NCBI GenBank assembly: GCA_905183005.1 | Contig: CAJJDO010000150.1 | Location: 71,686-135,685 of the forward strand | DNA length: 64,000 bases | Source of the DNA: Paramecium pentaurelia | Taxonomy: Eukaryota; Ciliophora; Oligohymenophorea; Peniculida; Parameciidae | Direction of reading: 5' to 3' | Part shown: in pieces, positions 9,834 through 24,044 of the stretch | How positions within the stretch are numbered: position 1 is the stretch's first letter | Layout of the letters: each line of letters opens with the position of its first letter | Notes under the pieces: generated by a model | Told to the model about the DNA's origin: nothing | Seen by the model: the letters and a program-made list of their open reading frames with translations, nothing else | Databases searched by the model: none | Position numbers and translations under genes: made by a program

Positions 9834-12800
9834 TCATTTTCTGGTTGAATATAGATATTTAGACAACCAAAATACAACCAAGGCTCCAAATGATAAACAA
9901 AGACAGAACATATTTTACCAAATTGTCAATTATGCTGTTTTGAAATACTTACCTCCTGCATAAATAATGACCTATTGAATTATAAGTAAACCAACAATCA
10001 TAATTGTAAATGGTTTATTTTTATGAATTCCTTCAAAAACGTTATATTCATTTTATCCTATTCTTCTACTACATATCAAATTGACAATTTAAAACATAGC
10101 AGTCAAATGATATACTAAAGTATAATGAATTGCAAATTCTGGTATGAATTCAGCTCCAAGTGCATGTAAATCATGTTTGTATGATGGTCTATCATATATA
10201 ATAAAATCATTACTCAATTCCAAAAATAGTAGGAGTTAAAAATAAAACAATAAGGGTTGCTAAATATTAAAAGACTGCTTGAGTACAAGTCATTTAAAGT
10301 AAAAACTTATCAATTATATTTTCTCCTCTTTTTGCTGGTTTAGTTCTCTTTAATATATCATCTTAAGGTACTTCTGTACTCAATGCAACTGCAGAAAAGA
10401 TATCTTGAACTCTAACAAAAATATAAAGAATATAAATCTTACAAACTTAACCAAATAACTTCCAATACTGTATATGGTTGTTATTTTAATACAATTGAGG
10501 AAGTCAACATAATAGCAATTGAATTTAAAAAGAAACTCAATTAAAAGTAGATAAATCTTTTGATATTCAAAAAGATATTTCTACCAAATTTCATGCATAA
10601 TTCAATGCCATCTAATCTATCATTCATTAAGATTACTCCACTACATTCTCTTGCTATGTTTGTAGCAGTTTTACCCAAAGTTATACCCACTGAAGCAGTT
10701 TACAATGCTATTGCATCATTATTACCATCTCCAATATATCCAATAGTAGATTCATTGATATTTGAATATACTTCTAAGAATTAATGTTTTTGATGTTAAT
10801 TTAAATCTGCTAAAATCTATAATTAATTATTCAATTTTTAAACTTTCTAAATTATATTAAAATAATATTACTTAACTTGCTAAAGTATCATCTAATATAT
10901 CTGGTATTTTAGATACTATATTTTTTTCATTTACTTCTTAATGAGTATAATAAATATTTGATTCCTTCAATATTTTTCTAATTCTAATAACATATTCTTA
11001 AAAGTTCAAAATTAAAAGACTACTAAATGATTATTATTTGATATATTAATTTTCACAATCATCTTTTAATAAAGGTTAAGTTTCATCTTTTTGATTCTCA
11101 ATTATTGTTGATATAATTTAAGCATTCTTTTATTCCTCACCAGTTGTAGGATCAATAATAATCTCTTAATGATTAATTAATTAAGATGATTTAGGTAGAT
11201 GTTCACTAGTTCTTTGAATTTCTGCATCTGCCTAATCACAACTTACCCAACCTAATTATTTAGCTACATTAACAGTATTAACTCTTGTGTCTCCTGTTAA
11301 AATCATAACATTCATATTTCCCATCTTTAAGGCACTATCTAATCTTTTTGCTTCCTATCTTATATCATCTCTCATTGCAATTGTACCAATATATATAAAA
11401 TTGTTTTCTGTTAATAATTATTACCAATCTTATTCAATAAGATTTGATATTTAGATATCTTTATATGCAAAAGAAATAGTTTTTAAGGATTATGAATTAT
11501 AATTTAAAACAGCATTTTTTTCAATTTCTGCACTTTCATTTGTCATATTTGAATAAGAACAATATTAAATTGTATAATTTCCTGGTTCATATATCTAAAA
11601 CTTTTGATTATCAGGAATTGATATATTAAGTTAATTGCATTTCTCTATAATATCTTTAGCCTTTCCTTTCAAAATGATTCTATATTTATCACCTCTTACA
11701 TGAAGAACTTCAGCATGTAAACCATAATTATTAAATGGAATAGTTTTTCTAATTTAATTCTTTAAATCTTGCATATACTCAACAACAATATCTCTTCTTA
11801 ATTTAACTTCCAAATAATCAATTAAAGCAACATCTAATCTATTTCCACTCCAATCACTCTTTTTCGAAACATCATTAACAGATGATAACATCTTTGCTTA
11901 TTCTTATGTCTTCTTATTAATATCTAATTATTCATTATATTTTAATTATTTTGCAATTTCATCTGATAAAAAGGCTGAATTAGTAGATAGAATTGCTTCT
12001 GATAATATTCTAAATAATGGATCTTAAGGTGGTATATTGTGAACTCTTTCTTCATTTGCAATATGAACATTGCTAACTTTTAGATTATTATAAGTTAAAG
12101 TGCCTGTCTTATCAAAACATAATGTATCAACTCCACCTAATACTTAACAAACATGCAAATTTCTAATTACAATATCTTATTATCTTAATTTAGCAATAGA
12201 AAATGCTAAAGATAAAGTCACAATCAATGGTAATCCTTCAGGTATAGATAAAACAATGATTAAGAAAGCATCAATAAAATCAGATAATACTTTCTTTAGT
12301 GCAAATTAAGAGAATATTTTCTCTTGTAATTCATTCAATTCTCTCACCATATATAATTCTAGAACTATAAACATAGCTAAAGCACTCATGCAACCTATAA
12401 ATACTAAAAATTTAGCTAAGGTTTCAAGTGCCTTTGCTAATGGAGATCTTTCATCATGTATCAATTCTTCTTCTCCTTCTTCTTTTTATTAATTATCATG
12501 TTTCATTCTATTAGAATATGTAGATGAACCTACTGCTAATACTATAACTTTAGCTGTTCCTTCAAAGATATTACTACCTCCACGTATAAAACAATTGAAT
12601 CCTTTTGATATTGGTTATTTAGAGATTGTATCTGTCAAACCTGAAATCATACTTTCATCTACTTCAACTGTTTCTGTTCCTTCAAGTAATATTCCATCAA
12701 CAGTGATATTATCACCTGGTTTTATTGTGATAATGTCACCTACTAATAAATCAAGATGATTCATTTAATTAACATTTCCATTTCTAACAACTTAAAATAG

Positions 12801-13284
12801 TTTTTTTTATTATTCTTCTTATTCCAAATATAATTATCTAAATTATTTTTCTTTTCTGTAATCAGTCATAGCTCCTATTATTACAACAGCACAGATGGCA
12901 ATAAGTATAGAAAATGCTTATACTATTTGTTCAAATGGTTCTTCAGAGAAAAAAGCCATCATAAACATTATTATTGTAGCGAATGCCAATATTCTGATGC
13001 AGAAGTCTTTTGTTTATTTGTACATGCACATATAGAAAGGAGATAATTTTGGAGGATCTAATCGATTGCTTCCAAATTGCTCTTACCTTCCTTCAATATC
13101 AACTATACCATTTTTGGAATCAGTTTCTAATTTAATCATTATTGATTCAACATCCCTAATATAGATATTAAGTTATGTACCCAAGTTAATGTAAAATTTC
13201 AGCTGATTATCCAGATTATAAATTTGCTGTGTCAAACATACTTTACATTTGGGGATAGGAAATCTAAAATCTTTATTCTTGCAT
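9834..13284 (-). CDS. P-type Ca2+-ATPase, plasma-membrane (PMCA, P2B) type
   Basis: The start is ATG at 13282-13284 (MQEQRFQISY), in frame with a second ATG 36 nt on. A 25-nt intron (13156-13180) joins AEILHQLG to DVESIMIKLETDSKNG, the PMCA N-terminal 'LGG-x-x-LKT-x-x-x-GI' element. Further down: SIPEGLPLIVTLSLAF (M4 Ca2+ site), CFDKTGTLT (phosphorylated Asp), MILTGDTRVNTVN, and YIGDGNNDAIALQTA (hinge). The C-terminus ends soon after the last membrane helix (SKYLYSTRK), so the long calmodulin-binding tail of animal PMCAs is absent. A 25-nt intron lies in the M7 region, and several others are needed along the gene that I did not map one by one. Role: ATP-driven Ca2+ export from the cytosol. 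Confidence 0.9.
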
Positions 13285-13489
13285 GAATGTATTCGTTTTT
13301 TAATTTTATACAAAAATAATTCAAAATAGAAAAGTAAGTAAATTTAAATGAATTATAATATTGTTAATAAAAAAAAGTATATAAATCTACAAAAATAAAT
13401 TGAATAAAAGAAAAAGGTATGGATATTATGTTTTTGTTTGTTTTTAATTTTACATGAAATAAAATTAATATATATATATATATATTTCA

Positions 13490-14899
13490 ATGCAATTAAG
13501 AAAAGTAAGGTCACATGAAAATTCATATACAAATTTAGATTAATAAAGAAAAATAGACTCTGCTCAATTTAAAACATATCCATGTACTTTATAACATGCA
13601 AGTGCTCATAAAAAGTTTTGTCCATATTACCATGATGAATCTGATCGTAGACGTGACCCTCATTAATTCAAATATAAGTGAGATTACTGATAATGATTCA
13701 AAGGTGTCAAATATGTCCATAGTTTGAACAATGTCCTAATGGAGACTTATGTGTATTCTCACACAATAAAGTAGAATAAGTGTACCATCCAAATAGATAT
13801 AAGAGCAAATATTGTGTATAAAATAAGGATTGTGAATATGGAATCTATTGTTCATTTGCACATAATGATCATGAATTGCGAGTCCCTTTAAAATTAGAAT
13901 AATTAGTATAAGATAAGAAATTCTGGATGTTTCATTATAAAACTATATGGTGTCCATATATTGTAGGGTAATACATTAATATAAAATTAAAGACATGATA
14001 GAGCCAGTTGTGTTTATGCTCATAATGCATAAGATTTTAGAAGAGATCCTCAATTACTTTAACCTAAAGAATGTCCTAATTGGAATAAAACAGATTAAAT
14101 TTCAAGGTATGATTAAGGAGGTTGTTCTGATTAAGAGAATTGTCCAAATTGTCATGGATGGAAAGAATTTGAATATCATCCCTTAATCTATAAAACTAAA
14201 CCTTGTGCATAACCAAATTGTATTAAAAAAGAATGTCCATTCTATCATAATGATTAAGAACGGAGGTACTTATTAATACTTATTTATTTAGAATACCAAA
14301 ATAATAGAATGAAAAACAGTGGATTATAGAAGAACCAAATACTTAAAATTTATTAAGAATTCCTTATAAATCTAATTCAAATTATTAAGGACCTATAATT
14401 CCAAATTATATTCCATAAGATCTTAATAGAGAGAAAATGGAAGTTGGATAACCACTTGAATTATTTAGTTCAATAACTACTTCTTCAAATCCAATATCAA
14501 GAAGAGGCTCAGATTTTTCAGATAGATAAAAAAAAAAATGGAATAATTAACGTAAACATCATCGAACAGCTCCTACAACACCTGATTAAAAACAATAGCA
14601 ATAAATGAAGATTCCATTAATCAAATATTCTCGTAGATTATAAGATGAATTATGGAAAATATCTGGGGTAAAGTGATTTCAGTATATCCTAGTCTGATTT
14701 CATATTACACACACTTGAAGGTATGAAAATCACTGAAATGAGTTTGATGCATATGAATGAGTTTAATCTACTATCTTTGAATATTAGTGATTAATAAAAG
14801 CAATATTTGATATAAGCCTTATTCAATATTAAATAAGAAAAGCACTATGATGAAAAACATGATGATGAATTATTAAAAGAAAGTGCTGGACAATTTTGA
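13490..14899 (+). CDS. Protein with multiple CCCH zinc fingers (Unkempt-like arrangement)
   Basis: 435 codons plus TGA with introns at 13678-13703, 13970-13994 and two further ones (26 and 25 nt). The N-terminal half is a run of C-x(7-8)-C-x5-C-x3-H fingers: YPCTLQHASAHKKFCPYYH, CPQFEQCPNGDLCVFSH, YCVQNKDCEYGIYCSFAH, one ending CVYAH, and CAQPNCIKKECPFYH. Tandem CCCH fingers usually bind A/U-rich RNA. The order and spacing resemble plant and animal Unkempt-type proteins. The C-terminal half is Gln/Asn-rich, low in structure. A role in mRNA regulation is inference from the family. Confidence 0.85.
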
Positions 14900-15162
14900 A
14901 ATTTTGGTTTTTGTATTTCAATATCATTTATTTTTCCAATCTTAATTATTTATATATATATATAATAAATGTTTTAAAAACATTATCATCTATTCACATA
15001 AATTTATTATTTAATTAGCAAAACAACAACGTTTTTAATATATCTCTTTTTGAAAATTGATATTTGACTTCATAAATCTATTCAAAATATACAGTATTCT
15101 CATATTAACTAAATGTCTTATTTGTTAAATTCTTAGTCATTAATAAACTCAATAATAATTTT
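14900..15162. other. Intergenic, AT-rich
   Basis: Includes a TA run near 14951-14965; no gene seen. Confidence 0.5.
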
Positions 15163-18100
15163 ATGTTGTTTGAGAAACTCAAGATCTATAACACCCCAGC
15201 CAAATTATTGGAAAAGTTGCGTGAAGTTCGTAAAATTTAAGAAACAGAACAGAAAACAGATATTAATTAAGTCTCATAAGTCTAAAAAACAGAGCCTTCT
15301 GCTGAGAGATATCTTGTAAGACAATTAAGCTTTTAACATACATGGAATTCTTTAACTCATAAATCACCTAATTTAAAATCTCCTACTGTTAAATCACAAG
15401 TGGACATTTTTAAAACTCAAGTAGCGTCTCCCAAATTGAGGTCGTATGCTTGTTTAACAGATATTTCAACTTATAAAAAAAGTTAAGCTAGAACAAATTT
15501 AGAAGATGATAGTTTAGAGTTAAAGGATTTATAAAAGAATTTAGAAACAGAAACATTATAAGAACTTTATAATGGAGATTAAAAACTTATTGAATAACTA
15601 AATGATGAAGCATAAGTTTTATCAGAAAGACTGGCTTTTAAAGATGATAAAAGTCCTGTTCGTCCCTTTTAACGCAAACATCACTAACCTAATCTAGCAT
15701 AGAAACCTTAAAGACGTGGTGGAACAGTAATAGCAGCAGCAAAATTAGAGGATTTAAAAAAACATTAACCATTTCTCTATAATGAACCAAAAGATGCCCC
15801 ATTTGATGATCTATCTGATAGAGGAAAGTTTTTGAAGCATTATAGATTAGGAAAGTATTTTTTTTGTTTCAATCAACTCTTAGCAAGAATCTGCAAAAGA
15901 TTAATTAGAAAGAGTATAGAAGTGTGACCAAGAATTATGAGAAACTTGAAGATTATGCAGACTTCTACAAATAATAACCTAATATCTATCTATAATTAAA
16001 TAAGAGTTCATAAAGTAAATAGATTCTTATATTCTCATAGAACATAATATATTTTAAACAGGTCTTGGTTTAATTAATTCAAATTATACTATATAAACTG
16101 CTGAGTCATCAGGAATGTTGAGGAATGAATAAAAGATTAAAGTATTTACTGAAGCCCTCAAATCACCCTAATGCAAAACATTAACTGATTTGAAATTGAG
16201 TCATAATCAATTGACATCTCCTAGAATTAAGACTTTAGTATCAAATTTCCCATCCTAAGTCTAAGATTTGGATCTTAATAATAATGGTATTGATTCTAAA
16301 GGATGTGAGATATTGGGAAAGTACTTATAAAAATCAAGAGTTAAGAAATTGTCTCTTGAAAATAATAAGATAGGTGATTAAGGGGCTAATTATTTATTTT
16401 AGGCATTTTAAGAGAATGATTATTTAACTCTATTGAATTTGAGTAGAAACAATTTAACTGGTATTTAATTTATTTGATTTAGAGGGTTGCTCAATTGAAT
16501 TATCAAATTATTTAAAAAAATCAAATATGATATTTGAGTTGTATTTACATTTTAATACAATTAATAGTAAAGGAGGATTAAATATTTGGAAGTCATTATA
16601 CAAAAATTCAAGTGTAAAGGTTTTTGATATATCATATAATCGAACAGGTTCTTTTGAATGTGCTTAATAAATGGCTAAGGTTATAGCAAAACCATATCCA
16701 GAATTAATGCATATTGATGTTTCACATAACGGATTTGATGAGCCATCTGCAAATGAAATTATGAAGGCTTTAAATATTAATTAAAATATTTATGGATTTC
16801 ATTTTGAAGGAAATTGTCCAAAATTTTTGGTGGATGCTACTGGTCATCTTAGAAATTAAGAAGTTGAAGAATAGATTCGTTAAAAGAAAATTGAATAATG
16901 TAGAAAAAATCCTTAAACTTCTTTACGTTTATTAGATGATGATGTGAAATAATAACCAAAAGTAGTACAAGATAAAAAATAAGAGAAAATTCAATAAGTA
17001 CATAGATTTAGAAGGATTTGGGGAATGAAACCTGTAAAATAGAATTAATAATATGAAAAAAATAGAGATTCTTGTTGGATATGTGAAGGATGGGAAGAAG
17101 TTAAATTTACTTGGAGTCCTGGTAAATCAGGAGGAATGAATAATGATCCTATTTTCTTACATGTTAATTTTGATGGATATCGTCCTGTTTTAATGTCACC
17201 ACATTAAGGTGAATATCATTTATATAGAATGTGTCCACCAAATTAGAAAATATTATATTTCTTTAGTAATCCTATATTAGGAATACAAACAACAGCAAAA
17301 AATTAAATGATTATGCCAACACCTATTAATGATCCAATAGCAGAAGGAACTTAAGAATTTCTATATAATGGAGACATTTTGATAGAAGGAAATAAGATGT
17401 CTTTTGTAAATGAAGTATTCACTGAAGGTAAACATACTGTAGTAGATAAATATGTTCCTAAGATATTTAGTAAACCTAGAGAAGAAGAGAGAACATATGA
17501 TTTAACACAATATATGAATAAGAAATAAACATTTTGGAGTTATGAAATATCTATATTTAAAAACTATTAACCTGATAATGAAGAATTAATTGATGAATGC
17601 TTTGAATATGATTTTTAATCATCTAAAATTAATAGAATTGTTCGTGATCCTAATGAATTAATGGAAATAAAAGAACTTCTAAGAGAATATTATCCTCATA
17701 TATTTGCTAGTTATAAATTTTATGCTTCTACACTCATTGGGTCTAGTGTAATTATAATCAATAAATATTTAGATTCCTTGTATATCATCTAATGCCTTTT
17801 TTGATTTCATTGGATAAACCACTATTATGACAGATAAATTTAGACCTGGAGATATAGATTTGAATTTTATATCTACATCTAATGTTAAAGACATTTTATA
17901 TCCAAATGTATATGAAAAGGCATTAATCAGATATTAATTTATGGAAGTTTTAGTTAGAATAGCATTAGATAAATATACAAGAACTGGAATATGTAAATCA
18001 ATGAAATTAAGTGTTTTGAAATTATTTGAAGATGATTTAGTTAGAATAAGATTATAAGAAATTGATAGAGCTTAAGATTGGAGAGATTTAAGATTGTGGA

Positions 18101-18883
18101 ATGAATAATGTGATCTATTAATAAGTAATTATTTATTTATTTATTATAGAGGATCGATTACCCATGCTTAAATTATTGTTTAAGTTTACATCTAAATTGA
18201 ATTCTAAATTAAAATTTTATAAATAAACATGGGTTTAATTTAAGGATTTCAGAGATTTATTATTAAAATGTGATTTATATTGTGATACTTTTGTGGAAAG
18301 AGATGCATATATTGCATATTTATTATCCATGCAAACCTAAATTGATGAATTGTATAGTCTAAGACATTTCTAAATGGAATTTTATGAATTCATTGAAGCT
18401 TTATGTAGATGTGCTGAAAAACTCTCTTTGATTAGAACTAAAGAAATTATGAATGTAGATGAAAGAAGAGTAGAACCACTACATAAAAAAATAGATGCTT
18501 TATTTTTGATCATTTATTTAAGAGCAGGTGATGCTATCAAATAATAACTAAAAGAATCTGAAGATTTTTCTGATTTTGATAGATGCATGACAAGAAAGCA
18601 AAAGAATCTTAAACAATAAATTGAAGAAATGGGTAGTGATGATGATGATAAACCTTATAATCCAGCTGTTGAATTGAAATTTTTAGAAGACCAACTTAAA
18701 TAAGCTACAGTTCAACCTGTTTAATCTGGACCCAAGTTAAAAAAGGCATTGTCATTATTCACTGTCTTAAAGTAGATGCAACAATAAAAATAACTTAAAT
18801 CAAATTTCTTATTGACTAATGTTGTCTAATACTTTAAATAAAGAGATGAAGAATATATGTAAAATTAGATTGATGAAAATTGA
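15163..18883 (+). CDS. Large leucine-rich-repeat protein with a long conserved-looking C-terminal region
   Basis: 1197 codons plus TGA after removing five introns (15855-15883, 15992-16039 area, about 16460-16481, about 17748-17772, about 18122-18146); the sum is exactly in frame. Residues about 1-280 are charged and partly coiled coil. Then come RNI-type LRRs (TDLKLSHNQLTSPRIK, DLDLNNNGIDSKGCEIL, KLSLENNKIGDQGANYL, LLNLSRNNL). After these comes a globular part with CWICEGWEEVKFTWSPG, VNFDGYRPVLMSP and YPHIFASYKFYASTLIGSS, ending in an acidic, Gln-rich tail. The same plan occurs in large ciliate LRR proteins linked to cilia, but I cannot name the family. The start was chosen as the first ATG of the coding frame. 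Confidence 0.8.
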
Positions 18884-19638
18884 ACTTTGATTATATTTTT
18901 ATTTAATTTGAAGGTTGAATAAATATTAAAGTAATTAATATATGAGTATTATAACTCTAAAATACTTTTTTTTTTGAATATTATCTAGTGTGAACATTCT
19001 TCAAATTTAATTTAATTCAATTATTTCCTAAACTATAATGATCCATTCATAAATTTATTATTTTTTAGAAAATGACTTAAAATTATAGTATTACTTAAAT
19101 TGCTTAGCTAAAAGACTCATTGTTAGTTCTAATTTATAGATTATTCCATAAAAATTTATAAATAAATATAGAATTTGAACTTAGATTTTCTTATATTAAA
19201 TCAAGAATATATAGAACATAAGCAATAAGTTTCTATTTTATATATTTAATATCTCATGATTAAAATAATTGAAATTTTAGTAGATTTTGGATAGTTACCA
19301 ATTTTTTATTATGAAATTATATAAGGATTATTATTACTGAACAGAAAATTTGAGAACACATGGGATGAGATATATACAAATATATGAAATTTTATCCACA
19401 ATTTTTTCAAAATATTTTTTTATATAGTTAATACAATTGAATTAATGATGATAAAAGATCATATAAAAAAGTGAGATTTTTGCTTTGATAATTATGAATT
19501 AATAAAAAATCTTAATATTACTTTTTATCACATATTAGATTTCAATTCTGGAAGGATAAGATAGACTATTATTTTAATGTATTTAATATAAAATATACCC
19601 ATATGTTGAATTAATTTACTTATAAATATATATATAAT
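18884..19638. other. Intergenic, AT-rich
   Basis: 755 bp between convergent genes with no convincing frame on either strand; the longest gap in the first 21 kb. Confidence 0.6.
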
Positions 19639-20350
19639 TCAAGATTAAGTTGATAAGGTTTTTTTGTGTGTTTAAAATGATTTGAGAGTGTCACTAAATT
19701 TCAATGGTTTTAAATGTATCAATTCAATCCTTCTATAACTAAGATAAGGGATGAATTCTTTATCCCGAGGAGACTTATAATGATTGGGAGAACATATAGG
19801 TGTTTTATTGACAAAATAGCGGAAATTTCTAGCCTTCATTTGAATTTCTTTTTTTTGAGTTTCTTATTTTTGAAAATATTCTTTTAATTTATGTATTGAT
19901 TCTTTGAGGCCAGTAGATTCTTTTGGAGTTGCTTCTACTGATTCGGCTTATTATTATTCAACTTTACTTTTTCTAACTTGATCAAATATAATAGTACGAT
20001 ATTTGGAGAATGTACTGTTTTTGGCTAATTGATTATAATAATAATATAATACTTTATCTCCTCTTCTCAACTCTTAATGAAATTTCAATTTTCTTTTTCA
20101 TATTTGGTACATGTTTAAGATTCATATATTTGTACTAGAATTTACTGAGACTTCCACACTCTTTACAATAACAACTTTTCCTTCTTAATGAATCCTTTTA
20201 AAATATCAATCCTTTCATGTTGAATATATTTAATTGATTATGAGGTTCATAACTAATGGATCTGCATTTAATTTTAATTTTCCTTTTTGCGAAAAGCGAC
20301 AATGATCTGTATTATGGTGAAATAAATTATTTATAATCTAAATTGTTCAT
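19639..20350 (-). CDS. Member of the RRKSCxCxxCG family (copy A)
   Basis: The first exon reads MNNLDYKQFISPQYRSLSLF, then SLRRKSCYCKECGSLSKFQY, the Cys motif shared with the genes at 32.0-34.8 kb. The second part (GDKVLYYYYNQLAKNS ... SPRDKEFIPYLSYRR) lies in another frame. Joining them needs an intron of length 1 mod 3; a 43-nt GT...AG segment fits but is long for this genome, so this junction is uncertain. The C-terminus, 'SP-x-x-x-x-IPYLSYR', resembles the end of copy D (PKNIPKLSPYLSFR). Unknown function. The C-x-C-x2-C cluster with flanking basic residues could bind a metal ion or nucleic acid. Confidence 0.65.
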
Positions 20351-20596
20351 ATTAATATTAAAAACTTTAAGTTTTGAAAGGTAATGCTATAATGTCATAA
20401 ATTACTTTCATTATAAAATAAAGTAATTAAATTGATATAATAAATCAGTAAATTAAGAGATCTTGATTATTATAAACTCATACTTCTCTTTTATGGATAT
20501 AAATTTTATAATATTATCATATGTAAATGAGTTTATAATTAATAAGTAAATATATAATATATAAACATATAGTACACCTACTAATTGATTTAAAAA
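20351..20596. other. Intergenic, AT-rich
   Basis: No gene or repeat recognised. Confidence 0.5.
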
Positions 20597-21909
20597 TCAT
20601 TAGTCCATAATGTTAGTAGTTCTGAGAGATTTGATTGTTTTAGCATCTAAACTTTGATTACTTTTTTTTAATGGTTAATATTGTTGTTATTAATTAATTA
20701 CCAATTTTTGTTATAATATTTGATCTTCAGAAGTTTAATGTTTCTCATTATTTTATTAAAAACCTTTAAAATAAGGATGTTAGAGTGCTTATAAAGCTGT
20801 GATTCTCATAACTGGATCAACTTCTAACATTTATTTTAACAAATCAGCAGCTTCTTCATCTTCTACATATTATTGAGCATTGTACATCTTAGATTTAAGC
20901 ATGGGTTAATTTGTGATTCTAATATAGTTTAATAATAATACAAATTAAATAACACAACACCAACACTGAACATATCAGAATTAAAACTTGATTCTTTTTA
21001 TCTAAGTACTTCAGGTGCATAATAGCCTGGTGTTCCACATACACTACTTACAGACCCAAATTTCAAATTAGCAGCAAATCCAAAATCAATTACTTTAATT
21101 GAACCATCTTTCTCCACTATTATATTTTCTGGTTTAATATCTCTATGAACAATTCTTAGTGATTGTAAATAACTTATAGTATTTAACAAACTCTATTGAT
21201 ATATGATGTTTATATACACTCATTATCTTCTTTATCTATTCAGTTGGTAGTTTTTATTTTAAAATATCACTCAAAGGAGTTCCTTATACAAAATCTTATA
21301 CAATCCAAAATGTCTGGTCATTTTCATAAACCTCAAGTACCTTGATAATATTTGGATGATTTAGAGACTGTAATATTTGTACTTCCGTTTTGACAATTTC
21401 CTAATTAAGTATTATATTAATCATTTACCAAAGCTTGTTCTTCTTTTCCAAACTCTTGTTTAATCATTTTTACTGCTACTGCCTTTTAAGTTTATTTCTC
21501 TATGCTTCTATACACCTAAATTTGTTATTTAATTAAGTAAAATACCTTTGCTGATAATCCTTCTCCTATAAATTATGTTGGTTCATAGAATGAAGCCATA
21601 TTTCTATATATTACTCTTCCACCAATCAATTTTTTGAATTATTCTAAACAAACATGTTAAGCTTCAAAATATTTGATTTTATTTTAGTAAAATATTCCAA
21701 ATGCTTTCAAATTTTACTTTCCCATTTTCCAAAGAATTTAGGTTGATAATTTGAGTTCAAGACAATATTTAGGATTCTTGTAATTGTTGAACTAAATAAC
21801 AAGGTTAGGTTACTGCAGATATTATAACCTCATCATCCAATACTTTTAAATAATATCTTTTAGAAAAGATAGTATGTGGTCGTACACAAGAAAATGAGAG
21901 CAAATCCAT
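20597..21909 (-). CDS. Ser/Thr protein kinase with an N-terminal PH-like domain
   Basis: Begins MDLLSFSCVRPHTIFSKRYY and, across a 22-nt intron, continues CLELKLSTQILWKMGKQN and KIKYFEAQHVCLEQFKKLI, a beta-barrel plus Trp/Leu helix pattern like a PH domain. The kinase domain follows: YEPTQFIGEGLSAKVYRS (Gly loop), AVAVKMIKQ (VAVK Lys), LNHPNIIKVLEVY, IVHRDIKPENIIV (catalytic loop), KVIDFGFAANL (DFG), CGTPGYYAPEVL (activation segment). Introns interrupt the domain in several places, e.g. after EGLSAK and after QALG/QAL. PH-kinase is a common plan in ciliates; the CAMK/AGC-like APE region fits signalling at membranes. The C-terminal exons past 20960 were not fully resolved. Confidence 0.85.
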
Positions 21910-23563
21910 TCTATTTAAGAATTGTTTCTCTAACTAAATTGATTTATATTATTTAATATTTTTATATTTCGATAGATAATAAATATGTAACTAATATTTT
22001 TATATGATTATTATAAAATCTGAGATTTATTTCTTATATAATAAATAATATCTAATTTGATATGAATGAATTAAACCAAAGGATTTAGAAATAAAAAATA
22101 TAATCTAACAATTAATTATTATATGTGTAATATAATTTATCATAATATTATTTTTAATATTAAAGTAATTTTTAAGTATCCATAAAGACTAGTATTATTT
22201 GTTAATTATATATATATATTAATTATTTATACTATAAATATAATATAATATATACAGATATACTTATCAAATTAAAGTAAAAGACCTTAAGTAATTTAAA
22301 TCAGATTGCATCATTTTAAACAATCCAATAACATTTTTTCATTATAGATAATAAATAATTATCAGCAAATCAACTGTTTTTATTTAGAAAAAATTAATTC
22401 CAAAAATAAAATTTTTCAGCCTTGAAAAAGTTTGCCAGAATTTTACACTTCAACTCTATATTAGTCTTTATTAAATTTTCAAGGAGCCACTTTAACAATC
22501 ATAAAGTAAAATTTATAGGTTATATAAGAAACAGATAACAGGACAAGAAGACAATTTCAAATTCTAAAATGGAATTGAAGGTAATTACCCCTTTTTAAAG
22601 AAAATTAAAAAATTTACTCATTCAAAACGAAAAAATCATTTTCAAGGTGATTCAACTCATATATTGAACAATTCTGACTTTTTAAAATTAAAGATGACTC
22701 AAATTCATTAAAAATGTTAATGTCAAATATTGATTTTTTGAGTAAAATAGTAATTAATAATACAATTTAAGATGAGAAATCTTACCAATTAGAAAAGACT
22801 TAGAATAAGTATTTTACATTAAGTACTTATGTAATAAATTAAGGTAAAACGAATTGGAAATAGAATCAAAAATTATGTATTAGGCAAATAAAAGAATGCT
22901 TTTGATTATTTATTTTACAGTTTTATAAAAATAATCATGCTATTTACTAAATATGGAAGTTTATATATTTTGAGGAAATTATGCTTTTATCTAAATGTAA
23001 GGTAATTTAATTTAAGAGATTGATTTTCATAATAAATGTCTTGTAATACTATTTTGATTCACTTTATCTATGTTATATTCGATGATCTCTTATTTTAATT
23101 CGTTTAAAAACTCTCGTTAATTTAATCAATAAGTAAAAGATTATTTCAAGTAATTGTATTGAAATAATAAATAAACAAATATGTAATCTAATATGAAAAT
23201 GGTTGTTTATAACACATAATGTAACCAAGTATGGAACATTTAACATAAAATTAAGATTACTTATTGCAAAAAAGTCTTTACTTTTCTTGTAGCTTTCAAA
23301 TAGTTAATTAATTTAACATTTTGTGAATTTATTTAATTATCTCTCCAGCAATTAATTATAAAAAGAAATGTTATCCACTAAAAATACTTGTTAAGGAATA
23401 GTTATTAAAAAATGATGAATCTTATCTAAATATATTTAGCTTTGATGAATGATTAATTTAAAAAGATAAAAACCAAGGTTTTTGGATTATTTTTAATTAT
23501 GACGCATCAATCAAGTGTTTATATATGATTCTTATGATTAAAGGGATCTTAAATTTATAATTA
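21910..23563. other. Gene-poor stretch with one long open frame (about 22270-22741, +)
   Basis: Mostly A/T-rich DNA. One plus-strand frame is open for about 150 codons and ends at TGA 22739-22741. Its composition is protein-like (FQNGIEGNYPFLKKIKKFTH) but it has no clear ATG and no known motif. About 1-in-15 such frames are expected by chance in DNA of this composition when only TGA is a stop, so I do not call it a gene. Confidence 0.35.
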
Positions 23564-24044
23564 ATGAATATATCTGAAAGTATTCATGAAGAAAATCTTT
23601 AAACCAAGGGGGGATCTGGAATCTTGTTAACTCCAGAAAAAAAGGACCTTAGACCTCGTAAAAATCTGATTCCTGGGATGTTATAGGAATAAAAAAGAAC
23701 CTACATTAAAGTCCCTAAAGAATCTAAGGAGCAATTATTTGAACTTGTATTCAAGGAAGGGTTTAAAATAAAAGAAGTATGATACTGGATTAAGTTTTAA
23801 ATAGGCTGCTAGAAAACTTTAAATCAAATATGCTACAGCTAAAACTATTGTATTTCATTTGAGAAAAAAGTGTCAGAAACAAAAGAAACTAGAAAATAAA
23901 TTTAGCAGATATATCCAATTATAGGAGAACATCATTGTTAAATTGAAAATCATTTCAATTATCCAAAAAAAGGTAATGTCATGTGTTGAATACAGTGTTC
24001 AACATCCATCAAATGGCTAATGCTATTTAAAATTACAGGACTGA
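23564..24044 (+). CDS. Small helix-turn-helix protein, paralogue of the gene at 3 kb
   Basis: 150 codons plus TGA with one 28-nt intron (23777-23804). Core: KEQLFELVFKEGFKIKE, intron, AARKLQIKYATAKTIVFHLR, followed by basic KKCQKQKK. The predicted HTH matches the minus-strand gene at 2990-3415 in sequence and in intron position. The N-terminus is Ser/Gly/Lys rich (GGSGILLTPEKKD, RPRKN). The domain looks like the DNA-binding half of Tc1/mariner- or Pipsqueak-like proteins without any DDE catalytic part, so it may be a domesticated DNA-binding module. It sits alone in the gene-poor island. Confidence 0.75.
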